Source of the DNA: Brevipalpus yothersi
Taxonomy: Eukaryota > Arthropoda > Arachnida > Trombidiformes > Tenuipalpidae
Reading direction: 5' to 3'
NCBI GenBank assembly: GCA_003956705.1
Contig: QZCP01000679.1
Span: 220,710 to 284,709 of the forward strand
Length of the DNA stretch: 64,000 bases
Under the pieces are notes generated by a model. It had not been told where the DNA came from and ran no database searches. It saw only the letters and a program-made list of their open reading frames with translations. The position numbers and the translations under genes were made by a program. Shown here piece after piece: positions 1-11,982 of this stretch (within the stretch, counting starts at the first letter, position 1; each line of letters starts with the position of its first letter).

Positions 1-47
<47 letters not shown>
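1..47. repeat. (GA)n microsatellite
   Basis: Uninterrupted AG dinucleotides from the window edge. They lie in the intron downstream of exon 2 of the adjacent minus-strand Ser/His-rich gene. Confidence 0.95.
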
Positions 48-52
<5 letters not shown>

Positions 53-244
53 AGGGGGTTGAAAGGCGAGAGAGAAGCGGTGAATGAGATATAATCAAAT
101 GAATACACAGTGAGGAAATGAAATGTGATGGTAAAAACCGTCACAAGAAATCCCATCTGCGATATGAACGCATTTTGAGATGGAAGTTGTGATGAAAATT
201 GAGAGTCAAAAACGAGAGAAAGAGAGAGAAAGAAACGTTCTTAC

Positions 245-1281
245 CTTTTCCATTACCAATTTCCTTTGCAAACGAGGAGGTAGGTGTAGTTGTTCTACAC
301 CTTTCATATCACTACGAATATTGGCTAATCTGTTAATATTATAATCTGGTCGTCTTGGCCGTAAAATTGCATCCTGATTTATGTATCTTGGTCTTCGAGT
401 GATAGCTCGACCAGGTTTTCGAACCTTATTGTGATCACGATCGGAGCCATGCTCATCGTTATCCGAATCAGGTGTTGAAGGTGGTGATGATGGAGATGAG
501 CTTGGCGGTGATGATGATTGTGAGGAATGGCGAGATAGAACATTGGCACTGTGAGATGCCGTATTTATTGAGCCCACTACTCGTGGTCCACGATGATGAT
601 GATGATGATGGTGATGATGAATACGTTGATGATGGTGATCTCCACTCCCAACCCCACCACTACTGCGTTCTCTGTCTGAGCCATGTGAATGGGGTGGCGG
701 AACAATTGATGACTTAGCTGAAAGTTGTTGTGATTCTATTAATGAATTCATAATTTGTTCTGTTGCTGTATTCGATGATGGTGTAGAAGAGGATTCCTTA
801 CGAGATCCGGAAGCTTTCACTGATGTCTGCTTCGGAGATGAATGACTTTCACTTCTTATGGACACTGGCGGTGGTATAAGTGGAGCTGGCCCACTCTCCT
901 CACTTCCACCTCCTCCATCAGACTGGTCTGATGAATTGTGACGGCTATCAGATGCATTCTGACGGTAATGAAAATCGCGCGATGATTTTACATTTTCATC
1001 AACATTCTGTTTTGGCGTACGATTGACCTGGAAAGAATCGATTGACAAGTGAATATACATTTCATTTACCATGTTTGGGCCAAGAATTTTACAATGAAAA
1101 ACAAAACACAGCAGTGGAGAAGATGAAACTGATTGATATTCACGTAACCAAAATGCTTAGAGAAAACACACAAACAAAAATAAAATACATCATCACAAAC
1201 CTTATCCAAAAGTAGCTTCCGCTGTAATCGTTGAGGAATGCTTTGTTGATCAAAATTTGCTGCACTTCGCACATTGGCCAT
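245..1281 (-). CDS. Unrecognised Ser/His-rich protein, first two coding exons (partial)
   Basis: Two phase-0 exons are visible: 1201-1281 (27 codons, starting with ATG at 1281) and 245-1027 (261 codons). Both have GT donors and the internal acceptor is a good pyrimidine-AG. The gene continues beyond the left window edge. The product is low-complexity and hydrophilic: an SSDQSDGGGGSEES tract, a poly-His run (about ten His), Ser/Pro clusters, then a basic segment with RPRYINQ and RPDYNINR. Exon 1 and the end of exon 2 carry related 27-residue modules, ANVRS...QRLQRKLLLDK and ANIRS...PRLQRKLVMEK, each ending at a phase-0 splice donor, which suggests a duplicated exon module. I do not recognise the family and give no function; an RNA- or protein-binding scaffold would fit the composition but is a guess. 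A 190-bp copy of its exon 1/intron 1 lies at 16150-16338. Confidence 0.7.
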
Positions 1282-2489
1282 TGTGGGGATGGTGTGTGTG
1301 TGTGTCACATACAAACAACAAGCACACTTACGACTAGCTCAAAAATCGATGATTAACAGGAATTCCATTAAATTTTCCAAACAGTGGTGATAATAATGGA
1401 AATGATGAAAATTCGGCAATACAAATGTTAGCACCAAAAATAAGAAAAATCAAATGTGTGTTGAAACACTAAGGTCGATGTCCTATGTATGTACAATGAT
1501 GATGAGAACAGTTGATCATCAGACACACAAGCAATTCAATTCGATTATACTTTTCAAAATAAACGTATCACAACTTATTCAAATAGACACATGATCGATC
1601 AAAGTGATCCCAGCCATGATCACGATCCATGTCCATGTCCATCATGATATACCATCATCTTAATCACCAATCTAATCGCGTCTCAGCCGAAAACTGAAAT
1701 CGAGTTTTGTGAAGAAAATTTTTCTCCTCAAAAGAAAGCTTCACATATATCGGATCCCACCTTTATCGGTATCATTAATTTTCCCGGGTTCTGATTCACA
1801 CTGACCTCTAGTGGACAGTAAAATAAGTTGAAAAATAATAATAATAATAATTCAAAAAGTTCAGTTCAATAAGTTATTGGAAGGAGGTCAAATTTTTTTT
1901 TTCACTGAAAAATGGATTAGCAGAGTTTAAGCTCAGGAAAGATGACAAAATTTTCAGACTAAATAGAGATCTTTTGAATGAGAATTTTTGAATCATTTTC
2001 CATAATGAAATGACATTATTATGCCAATATGATGGGAAAAGAAGCAATCGATGCAATTGTTTTGCTAAAATTTTTTCCTTTTAAAATTTTCTCCAATTAA
2101 ATTCGAATAAACATATAAATCAATACATTGTCAATATGAATGAAAATTTTGTCCTTGCAAAAAGTATAAAGATTGTTCAGCCTGCTCAAGAATGTTCTAA
2201 TCTGAATCGGAAAACACTCTTTTCAATCGAATATTACGATTTGGTCTACTATCTCAATTTTTCGATAAATATTTAGGGAAGTTGTAGTCGAATGTGTATT
2301 GCATATGCAACACTCCTCCAGTTTTGATCAAATTGAAAAGAGAGGAGTAATCTCTGGGCTATTGTGGGAGAGGTTTTTTTGATAAACACAAACACTATTC
2401 AATGGGCTTATTTTAATCGAAGCTAGCCTCTGATAAATTATTCACAAACTAAGAGGCAATAAGATGCAGCCACAATATTTCAATATTTC
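1282..2489. other. Intergenic, upstream of the Ser/His-rich gene
   Basis: AT-rich sequence with a short (GT)n at 1292-1305 and a short AAT-type run near 1838-1851. The first few hundred bases should hold the promoter of the minus-strand gene starting at 1281. I see no supported coding exon. Confidence 0.5.
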
Positions 2490-2516
2490 TCATGGAATTT
2501 TCTTACAAAATTTTTT

Positions 2517-2752
2517 GAGAAATCCGACTAGTGAAGCAATCAAAGAATTTTTTTCCTGAGCGCCTGGTATTAGTGGAAGCAAGGCACACATCTGTTTTGC
2601 CATTGACATCAGCGGAACAAATGCCATAGGTTCTCCCTCCGCCATTGCCAGAGAGCTCTGGTTTGCTATTGGAGTGGTCTTCATTGATTTTCTTGGTGTG
2701 ACCCTAGCTCTTTTCGAATTCGGTGTTGTTGCTCCATTAGTGATCATCAGAT
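2517..2752 (-). CDS. Candidate internal exon of an unknown gene
   Basis: A minus-strand open stretch bounded by a plausible acceptor (TTTAG before 2752) and a GTAAGA donor (after 2517). It encodes a basic Ser/Thr/Pro segment (SKRARVTPRKSMKTTP) followed by a hydrophobic, Met/Leu-rich part ending near LIASLVGFLKK. It is better balanced in composition than chance ORFs of this AT-rich DNA, but I found no flanking exons that join in frame and do not recognise the protein. It may be a chance ORF. Confidence 0.25.
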
Positions 2753-3849
2753 CTAAACATTGAGAGTAGAAAAAAAATTTGATATTCTTCATTGAATTTT
2801 CCATTCGTGAATAGATGAAGCTTACGGATGATAAATATTAGAAGAATAGCCATTTTATGGGATTTCATCTTTACTGGGACTCTCTAAGTCTTGATTGAGA
2901 ACCTGAGACCACGATTTATGATCAACAGAGGATTTCTAGTCAAACACACAAGAAAATCTTCTTACGACTTCGAACGAAAGAATGCAGATAGAATAATGAG
3001 GAAAAGAGAGAGAGAAACGAGAGCTCAAATATATGCCAAGATTTATTTGACGTTGGCGAAATCGGAAACCTCTCTGATTTTTTTAACTTTATCAATCTTA
3101 AATGTTGATTGGTGGCGAATTATCAGAGCTCACATGCATATTTTCCTGTTGAAGTGGAAAATTTTTCCCTTAGTCAGTTTGAATAAATTATTTCAAGTTA
3201 ATCTTCTCAATTTTAACTAGAACAGAAAGCTTGATCACTTTTTCATCGATTATTGAATATTGAATATTAAAACCTCTCTTGTCGCTTAGAATGACAAGAA
3301 TCTCATCCTCATAAACGTCACTTTAAACTGTATAAGTGTAAATTTATTAATGTTAATAAAAAGAATTGAAAATTAATTCGTTTTGTCATTTATCTAATTT
3401 TATGGTCCAATTGGCTTGAATTTAAGGTGTTCTACCAATCATTTCGATGTAGAAAATATAGATAATTTGTTGATTCATTACAAAAGTAATTTTAAAATAC
3501 AGCTGTTTCCCTGCTTGAAAATATCACATGAAATTGATTATTGCAATTACAAACTATCTATCCACTATCCACTATTACCTAGCATTGATTATTCCCCTCT
3601 TCACATTCCACAAATTTTCACTTCTGCTTAGAGCAGTAAATGATGGGTGGAAAAAGTAACATACAGAAAGTTACGTAAAATTTTTTTTCTACTAACTTTC
3701 ATATAAGCTAAGAAAATACAATTTGACCAGATGAATCACTGAAATCCCATTTGCTCTGCATTCGGATCCATTGGATTAGCCGGTAATTCTTGAGAAGGTG
3801 ATGCGAGAGCAGCTTCTATTTCATCTCTCAATGAATTGTTGATGGATAA
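2753..3849. other. Stretch without a supported gene; includes a dispersed-repeat copy
   Basis: AT-rich sequence. Bases 3355-3530 are one copy of a dispersed repeat that recurs at 37027-37206. A minus-strand ORF at 3736-3939 ends in a protein-like acidic segment (DEIEAALASPSQELPANP), but I could not attach it to a gene. Confidence 0.4.
3355..3530 (+). repeat. Dispersed repeat A, copy 1
   Basis: About 175 bp aligning collinearly with 37027-37206 on the same strand. Shared blocks include AAGAATTGAAAATTAATT and GGTGTTCTACCAATCATTTC. Identity is high by eye, with small indels. No coding potential is shared, so this is probably an old mobile-element or satellite fragment. Confidence 0.8.
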
Positions 3850-4224
3850 ATGTCTCTTTGTTTCAAATCTATCCAACAAGGACCCAGAGGATTCATTTGG
3901 GATGGAAGATGGCGAACAGTGATTCGTCGATGTGCACAAGTAACGGAATCAGGTAAAATTTTCGGTCACTGATGAATTGAGCATGGAGCTTTTCAGGAAA
4001 ATTTGCTTATCTTTCATTTGATATATTGATATGATCTTCTATACTTCATTTTAGGGGTCAGCTGGGGATGTGCTTGGGGTTATAATGAGAATGGAGTTTA
4101 TTACGAGGAATGCTATTGTGCACGCGATGGCTGCAATGGAGCTCAAAGTTTGATAAGAAAGTCTTCATCAAGTTTTGTGACATTATTTCTTACTCTTGCT
4201 ATGTTTGTTGTGATCAACGTGTAG
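3850..4224 (+). CDS. Ly6/uPAR (quiver/sleepless-like) protein, C-terminal exons; 5' part unresolved
   Basis: Two pieces join in frame: 3850-3952 (GT donor) and 4055-4224 (TTTTAG acceptor, TAG stop). The join reads through CFKSIQQ, RTVIRRCAQV, WGCAWGY and then EECYCARDGCNGA, followed by a basic spacer and a hydrophobic tail (SFVTLFLTLAMFVVIN). That is the standard end of arthropod Ly6/quiver proteins: the terminal CYC...D.CN knot, then a GPI-anchor signal. Members are small secreted, GPI-anchored proteins; sleepless/quiver modulates K+ channels and nicotinic receptors. The signal peptide and first cysteines are not visible. The frame has stops at 3847 and 3832 and no acceptor lies between them and the CFK motif, so this is either a 5'-truncated fragment or has an exon start I cannot place. 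Family assignment is good; integrity of the gene is doubtful. Confidence 0.6.
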
Positions 4225-4649
4225 TGATACCTTTTTTTATCCCACCATTGTTCATTCCAAATTCTCATCATCTCATAAAAAAATTCAATCTCCATCCAAT
4301 CATAATTTTCTTGACAATTTTATTGAGTATGAGATAGATTTGCAGAGGTGCAACATTTTGGGCCTTCATTTGCGTTTTTGACGATTTTACATGAATCTCA
4401 ATTCGCTTCTTGAGAAGCGACTGTATAAGTTATCTTAATAATCACAATCCTATCGTGGAATATCGTAACTATTCACGCTTTAAGAGAGGTAGTTAAAACT
4501 TTTTGCTCAAAATAAGCAAATAATTAGATATCTTCTTCAATGACAAGTGGTTAAACATCTTTAGAGGTTGTAGTTTATTACAGATAACAATCAATATAGA
4601 AATAGAATGAGAAGTATTCCAAGGATCATTCTGAAACTGACGATTGAAA
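4225..4649. other. Intergenic between convergent Ly6-like and hydroxymethylbilane synthase ends
   Basis: AT-rich DNA holding the presumed 3' untranslated regions of both neighbours. I see nothing else in it. Confidence 0.5.
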
Positions 4650-6189
4650 CTATTTTTTCTCTTTATCATGCTTTATTTTTGCCAATAAAGCCCCAGCTCC
4701 CTGAGCATTCAATTGATTGGCAAGATTAACACCTAATTCGAAGCTATTCAGAAAAGCTCTTTTCACCCGTTCAAAACACGCTAAACTAGGAGGCGGTAAA
4801 CATATACTAGTAAAATTTTTTATATTACCACTATTTTTTTGTTCAGATGATTTTTCTTCACTTTGCTCCTTGAAATCATCGAAAATTTTGCTTTTCTGGC
4901 AGTCTTTAACAAATTCTTTTCCATCAAGAGAGAAAACTGCTCCCTCGAATGTCAAAATTAAATCAGGATTTTCAACAATCAAATCAGAGTTACATGGCAT
5001 ATGTGGACTCCATTTGCATCGTACACCAAGTGGTACTGAACAACCACCTTCCAGTGTTTGCATGAAAGCTCTTTCACATATTGCTTCGTAAGTGCTACGA
5101 TAGTCGATTAGAGGACTGAGAAGAGCCATTGTTGAGGAATCATCTTCTCGACACTCGACAGCAAGAGCACCTTGTCCAACGGCATACCACCAATCTGAGT
5201 CCAAAATTGTAGAGATTCTTGAAGCCAAATCGCTTCGCTTGAGACCGGAAGATGCAAGAATTAATGCATCATATGGTTGTTGAGGATCATCTAATTTGTT
5301 GATTCGTGTCGTTAGATTACCGCGAACATCAACCACTTTAATAGTTGGGTTGATTTTTCGCAATTGAGCAATTCTTCTCAGTGATGATGTACCAATTACA
5401 GGTAATTTTTTTGGCTCTTCATTAATTGAACCATTTTTAACTGAGTCTTTGCTATCACCTGATGCTTTACAATCATTTACGTGCTCCTTGGATGGCCTCG
5501 GCTTAATCAGATCCAATGGATCGTCAAGTTTTAGAGAGCTTTTCAAGACTAATGCATCCTCAGGGTCTTCACGTCTAATTGAGAGAAGAGAGAGAAAAAA
5601 AAATCAGATAAATCACATGGTGATCACACATTGATTGCATGTAATACCTCAAAATAGCGGCAATACATAACTCTGGTGGTAAAGTTGTTGGAACATCTTT
5701 CAAGGAATGTACAACGAAATGAATCGTTTTGTCAAGCAATGCTTCTTCCAATTCTTTGGTGAACAATGATTTTGAGCCAATCTGTGACAAAGGAGTATCC
5801 AATATGTGATCACCTGTGGTGGTCATTGTGACAATCTCGAACTCATAATCTTGATTATAAATTTCTTTCAACGCTTCAATAACAATTTCAGTTTGTATAA
5901 GGGCTAATTTACTTTTCCTTGATCCAACCCTGATCACCATTGGCGAGCCATCCTTGCCGGCCACTTTGACACGCTTCGGACAATGAGCATCATTATCAGA
6001 TGAATACGAAAGTCGTCGAATTGTACTTGATTTGATGGCCTTCTCGGATGTGGCCTCTACATCATCCACCTTGGATGGATTCGCTTTTCCGGTCTCCACA
6101 GGATCAGAAGTGGAAGAAGTGGAAGAAGAGCCGGTAGTTTGTGATGATTCGGCAGAGCTGTTCATGTTGTTTTCCGATGATGACAGCAT
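4650..6189 (-). CDS. HMBS: Hydroxymethylbilane synthase (porphobilinogen deaminase)
   Basis: Cytosolic third-step enzyme of haem synthesis, joining four porphobilinogens into hydroxymethylbilane. Two exons, 5648-6189 and 4650-5574, are separated by a 73-bp GT/AG intron; the product is about 488 residues. Family motifs in order: [42 protein letters not shown] with the catalytic Asp, [41 protein letters not shown], and EGGCSVPLG with the Cys that anchors the dipyrromethane cofactor. All key residues I can check are intact. It is longer than usual (human 361): it has an N-terminal Ser/Thr-rich extension of about 90 residues, a charged insertion of about 35 residues before GTSSLRR, and an acidic insertion in the C-terminal domain. 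I chose ATG 6189; the second in-frame Met nine codons in is possible. Confidence 0.95.
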
Positions 6190-7476
6190 GTGCAAGTTGC
6201 AACAATTGATGAATAAAGGATGAACACCGATAACTTACTTAATGTTCCACGGAATGAGGGTGAGGAATGAGTAGTAGCAGTGTAGTTGTGATGGTGATAA
6301 TTGGTGGAAAAATGTGGAACAATGATTTGGGTGATCATGAAAATCTTGAAATAAGGAAATAAGGAAACTTAATTGGAAATGTTGCGGTCATCATCACGGG
6401 GACCGATAAATTGTAACTGTTCACTGTGTGTGTGTGTGTGTGTAAGTTAAACAGGTTGTTAGCAATTCTTCATGAATCAGCAAATGATGATGAGTTGAAG
6501 TACGAAGCCGATTCAGCAACATCGCTCTTTTTCTCTCTCTTCATCTTTTACTCTATCTCTGATTAATGTTCCCACCACCGACACCAGCTACAGAAAGCAG
6601 ATTATTATTATTATTATTATTCAATTTTGATCATCCAAATGGTGAAAAAACTTGTGTGATTTCATGGTCTCCACCTGTTAAAAACTCATGTAAACTTTGA
6701 GGCAATGTTGTGATACTTGTTCTGGTGACGAAAAAAAGAGGAGAAAAAAATTACATTCGATCAAAAATGTGGGCACATGGATGGAAAACTATCATTCGAT
6801 ATGAGTAAAGTATTAGTCTAGATGTTTACCTGAGATATCCAGATCCTTTATTTGAATAAATTATGTCGGTGAGACGGTTTAAGAAAACGTCATAATCTAC
6901 AAACCTAAATTTCACCTGTTTCACTCTCTCCTCCGGGCTCTATTCACTCCTCCTTTTCAGACCGATCATTCACCCAGAACAAGGTCGCCTATCGGTCGGT
7001 CATAAAATGCCGGCGAAATTCGATTTTGACTAATATATATTGGCCAAGAAAGTTACTGAGTATTGGAGTTTGTAAACACAGTAATGAAAGGATGATTCAC
7101 TGGCCAAATGTCAATTAAAAATCTAATTTCAATCACACTCATTATCGATTTCCGCCTCTCCTCAACAGAGCTTCTTGAAAATCACTCAAGAGGTTAGTTA
7201 AGCAAGGGTAAATTTAGAGAAGGAAAGCTCTTGTTAAATCTATAGAAACTTTGAGATCAAAGTTTTCAATTGAAATTTTGGCTTGAAATTACATTTTTTC
7301 TAGGAACAAGCTATAGTGATCTTAACCTACTCAATTCATAGGATCCGACTGATTGTAGAGAGATACAGCGATTTCACTTCACTCTGATCCATCTTTATTA
7401 TCACCGCAGTTCTATAACGAATGATTCAATGCTAGGGTATTAAGAGTAATGCCATAAATTTGAAATAATTTAGGGT
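6190..7476. other. Intergenic, HMBS 5' side to TYW1 3' side
   Basis: Contains the HMBS promoter/5'UTR side, a (GT)n run at 6425-6443 and an (ATT)n run at 6601-6621. No supported coding exon or RNA gene. Confidence 0.5.
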
Positions 7477-9519
7477 TTATTTCTTGTTCTTTCTTCGGAA
7501 ACGTTTCTCTTTGGGGTCAAAACCTCGGTCTTTTGAACCAAAAATAGCCCATTTTGGAGTTTCTTTTGCATAGTCAAGTGAGGAAAAAGTTTCTCCATGC
7601 TCTAGGTATTTATCAAAAAGCTCATGAAATTTTTCATAATCGATCCATGTCATCCACTTGTCATTTATCTTAAAGTCAGTCTTGGCAATCAGGACTGCAT
7701 TCGAATGTTCATGCTCAGCCATCAACTCCCATCGTGGCGCAATGAGTTTGGCTAACATGGATGAAAACTTGAGGACTTCCTCATGCCATGGAACATTTTG
7801 CATTGTAAGTTTGGAATCTTTGGAATCGCCAAAATAAGTGACACCTTTGACTTCAATGAAATCTGGATCTCCTTCTTTGACCAGAGAAGCATAGCTTTCC
7901 ATTTCTTCATCATTCCATTCTTTTACAAGTGTCAACCTGTATACAGTACGACCCTTGACACTTCGCAATAAACGTAAACTAGACAGCAATCGATCAAAAG
8001 CATCCTTGAAGAGAGGTCTATCCACTTTCTTCAAGGCATCTTCCGTTGCTGCATCAACGGAAACATACAATTGTGTGACTGGTTCGAGAGTTTTTATTGC
8101 CTCGGGAAACTGAGCATTTGTCACCAAAAATGATGAAATATTTTTCTTGTGCAAAAGTCTCAAAAATTCATTGATTTTTGGATAGAAAATCGGTTCTCCC
8201 ACGAGCGATAAGGCACAATGTTTCACAGTCATAGCTTCCTTATATTTTCCTGATTTAACTCCAGGAACACCTTTGAACTCTTTGATCATTTTCTGATGAT
8301 TTTCGAGGAAACCATTCAAAATGAATTCTGGCTCATCTTGTGCCCAATTCCATTCCGTGCCAACAGGATTGGTATGATGACGCCAGCAAAAGACACACTT
8401 ATTTGCACATGCTAGACTGGGAGTAGATTCCATGCATCGATGGCTTTCAATCCCATAGAAAGTGTGCTTATAACAGCCACCTCTTCCACGAAGCATAGAT
8501 TTTGTCCATCTATCAAAAAAGAATAAACTCTTTGAAGTCGGGAGCAGTGGGTCAAAAAGAGTGATATCAACTTACCGACACATTTTAACAGCGGAATGTG
8601 ATCCAACAATCTTATAGCCTTGTTTGGTCAGGTTTTTATGTATGATGGGCGAGACCATTTCCTTTGTACCATTCACTTTTTTCTTCTCAGAGGGAATCAA
8701 ATCTTCTATATCGCCTGGGTCTTTGTTCGTTTTTTCATCTTCTGAATCACTGTAAGCTTCTTCGGCTGGCTTTTCATTGCAGCATTGTGGAATATCTTGA
8801 CCAAGAGCTATTGGAAGAAATGCTTTGATCCAATCATCGAGAACTTGATCCAATTCTTTACCACCATCTTCGTCATATGAGCGACTCTCGAGGAGAAATT
8901 TGGCATCATTTGATGATAGGATATTTTCTAATTCTTTGCTAGCCTTACAAAAGTTATCACCGTATTGACTGTTTCCAAGTCCAAACAGCAAAATTGGAAA
9001 CTTGGAAATTGTATCAGTCAGGGGTTGAGATGAGTTTTTCAAGGAATCGAAAAAATTCTGAGCATTTTCGGGAGGCTGTCCATCAGTATAGGTGGACAAT
9101 ATAATGATGATAATGCTATTATGATCAGCAAATTTTGGATTACCAAGAATTTTTTCGATTTGATTGCATTCAAAAAGAAAAGATTGTATATTTGCAGCCT
9201 CCTCACAATCTCTCAGATGAGCACACAATTTTTGAGCCAATGATTTGGCTGTTCCAGTTTGTGATCCATAGAAGACGAGAAAATTTTTGCGATCATCGAT
9301 CTTGTCAGAGTCATTACAACAATTATTGGAATCATTCGAACAGCAACATGAAGAGGGTTCATTACACTTATCACCATCAACCGGAGTCTTACTCTTGTTA
9401 GATTTTAATGCTTTGAGACGCTTCCTATTCAACAAACTATAGGTAATAGCTACCGTGGTCACCACAATTGGTAAGAAATATTTATGACTGAACAATTCTC
9501 TGATCATTGAACTGGGCAT
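7477..9519 (-). CDS. TYW1: TYW1, tRNA 4-demethylwyosine synthase
   Basis: Radical-SAM enzyme that condenses N1-methylguanosine-37 of tRNA-Phe with pyruvate, the second step of wybutosine formation. Two exons, 8576-9519 and 7477-8509, flank a 66-bp intron; the junction restores KMCRWTKSM and the product is about 658 residues (human 732). An N-terminal hydrophobic segment (FLPIVVTTVAITYSLL) suggests ER anchoring. A flavodoxin domain follows, with FMN-loop motif FYGSQTGTAKSLAQ and later GLGNSQYGDNFC, residues about 75-230. After an acidic linker comes the radical-SAM core with the CxxxCxxC cluster motif in ACANKCVFCWRHHTNP, then LVGEPIFYP and VTNAQFP. The C-terminal wyosine-base region ends in a basic tail. 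Nothing is missing. The next gene upstream, the ECH1-type isomerase, is divergent. Confidence 0.95.
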
Positions 9520-10389
9520 TTTGTAATTTGTCTGTTCAATTAAGTTGTATTCAAAGCCAGTGCAAATATATACACACCGGAGTCAATCAAGTCTTAATCA
9601 TTACGAGATTCGTGGTCACATCTCACAAGAATATTCTACAAACGAAGATCATTAACGCATCAAGATAATTCCATGGTGATTAAGCATACTTCTTATAAGA
9701 ATTTGTCAGCAAAAGTATTTCAATTTTATCCACAGAATTGTATCGATTACATCACACGGCAACACGTATCGAAACTCAAATAGGAAGAGAGACATACGAA
9801 AAGCACGTGTTTTTCCATTTAAAAAGTATTCATTTGAGCGCCACTTTTGACAACTTTTGACTTGATCGGCAATCACTCACAATTTTCAATAATCATCGAT
9901 ACAATGTGATAGTTAGAATCAATATTCATGAGCCTATGAAAACATGGTACACTTTAGAGATTAGTGAATAAAGTTCCTTAAATTTCATGGAAGGACATGG
10001 TTTGAATCTTTTATGTCTGTAAGAATCGGGATGACTCATACTACTGTATAACTTTTCCTTAGGAGCCAAGACAACGAGATGTTTGGAACCCTCTATGATA
10101 AATTAATAGAGAAACTATCAATCATCGATGATTAACTACATGGCCCTAATTTTTTGGACAGACCAATCTCAGATTTTCAGATATCTTGGCCAAATCTCAT
10201 CGAATGCTGTGTGATCACTCTTTTTCCTCGATTTTTCAACTCAAACTATTCTCGAGTAACCAGTTCGACTTATGCAATAGAGGAGTGTAAGTTGAGCAAA
10301 CTATGCTCTCTCTTTCTTTCTCTCTCTCTTTGCTTGTTGCTGTTTTGGTTGTTGTCAGATCATCAGCTGATTTTGATGAATATTTGACA
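9520..10389. other. Divergent intergenic region between TYW1 and the ECH1-like gene
   Basis: About 870 bp between the divergent start codons at 9519 (-) and 10390 (+). It is AT-rich, with a short CT-rich run at 10305-10332 just before the ECH1-like start. It should hold both promoters; no conserved element is certain. Confidence 0.45.
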
Positions 10390-11425
10390 ATGTTTAACTC
10401 TGTGTTTATTCGAACGATTGGCCAGACGAGAGGTAAGATATCAATAGGGAAAAAACACATCATGACTGGTACTATTTTGCCGAACTATAGAACTTGCTAT
10501 CAATTACTAACCTCTTCATTTTCTTGATTATCGTTTCAATATCACAGTTTTGAGGAGCTCTACCATCAATCGCCATTTTTCCTCTAATCTAAGTGACTAT
10601 GGAGATGTTGAAGGAATTAAACTGTCAAAAGTTGCTGATCATGTACTCAACATTCAAATCAATCGACCTGAGAAGCGCAATGCTTTCACATCGACGATTG
10701 TTGGTGGATTCCGCAGCATCTTCGATAAACTGAATACTGATAAACACTTCCGTGCTGCTATCATCTCGAATGCTGGAGATTTCTTCACTGCTGGTATTGA
10801 TTTAAATTACTTCAGCAGTTTGTATCCGAGTGATGTTGAAGATACAGCTCGTAAAGCTATGAGGTTGCTTTGGCTCATCTCTAATATGCAGGAAACAATG
10901 AAATCGGTGATTTCATGTCAAAAACCAATCATATCAGCTGTTAATGGTGGATGTATCGGCTTTGGAGTTGATCTTATTTCCTGTACAGACATTAGATACT
11001 GCTCGGAATCATCTTTCTTCCAAGTGAAAGAGGTTGAATTGGGACTTGCTGCTGATATGGGTTCTTTACAGATGTTACCTCACATTGTTCCTAATCAAAG
11101 TTTCTTACGAGAGGTTGTATTCACTGGACGTAGGTTTTCTTCCAAGGAAGGTCTACAACATGGCTTGGTCAGCAAAGTACTACCTGATTCAGAGACAACG
11201 TTCCAAAGTGCTTTAGAAGTTGCCAAATTGATAGCATCTCGAAGTCCAATCGCTGTTCAAGGCAGTAAAGTCAATTTGGATTATGCTCGAGATCATACTA
11301 TAGCTGATGGGCTGAGGTTCAATATTGTCTGGAATACAGCTATGCTGCAAGGAGAGGATGTTATGAAGTCGGCTATGGCCATAGTATCCAAATCACCAGA
11401 ACCACCAAAATTTGATGACCTTTGA
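10390..11425 (+). CDS. ECH1: Mitochondrial delta(3,5)-delta(2,4)-dienoyl-CoA isomerase
   Basis: Crotonase-fold isomerase that shifts double bonds of 3,5-dienoyl-CoA during beta-oxidation of unsaturated fatty acids. Exon 10390-10432 (ATG plus 14 codons and one base) joins exon 10548-11425 after a 115-bp intron; total about 306 residues. The joined N-terminus MFNSVFIRTIGQTR is basic and free of acids, a good mitochondrial presequence, which supports this start over the AUG-less longer frame. Core motifs: INRPEKRNAFTS, FTAGIDLNYF (oxyanion hole), ISAVNGGCIGFGVDLISCTD, and QVKEVELGLAADMGSLQMLP, where the acidic residues (Asp, Glu, Asp) typical of ECH1 are all present. Unlike the mammalian enzyme it ends PPKFDDL with no C-terminal SKL, so no peroxisomal signal is seen. 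It converges with the FUN14 gene. Confidence 0.93.
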
Positions 11426-11982
11426 AGAAACACTTATATCTGTATTTTTTTAAATGAGATTGAATTAAATGTTTTTCACATAAAGCTTTGCATCAAAAGT
11501 TCTAGATGATTATCGTAAGGAGACATGAACTATCGTGTTATCTTTAACTTCTTCACTCTCAACTAATCTGCTTTTTGTGTTGATTTTTCATATAATGTAG
11601 AATAGTTTGCCAATTTGTTGATGTATGTTGTTTGAAAATCTGCGACCAAATCAATTAGAGGGAAGAATAGGATTGAAATGTTAAGAGAGCTCGGAAGGAG
11701 ACAGAGAACAGTCAGACATTACTGGTGGATCAATATCTTTAACAACTAATTTCTGTCAACTTTTTTTTGCCGACTATTAGTAATGTCAACGAATCAGATG
11801 TTTAGTCATTTTAATGAGAATCTGTTTGTAGCTGAAGATAGATCTAGCTTCTGAGATTGGCGATGACAAATAAGAAACATCAATGAACTCATAGAGAATG
11901 CTATACAAAGAAAATATGTGATCATGCTCAAGTTGATGATGAACGTAAGAATTAACAAATATGAACAGAATACAGGGTGAGA
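11426..11982. other. Intergenic between convergent ECH1 and FUN14 genes
   Basis: Holds both presumed 3'UTRs; AATAAA-like sequence is not clearly placed. No ORF or repeat of note. Confidence 0.45.
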
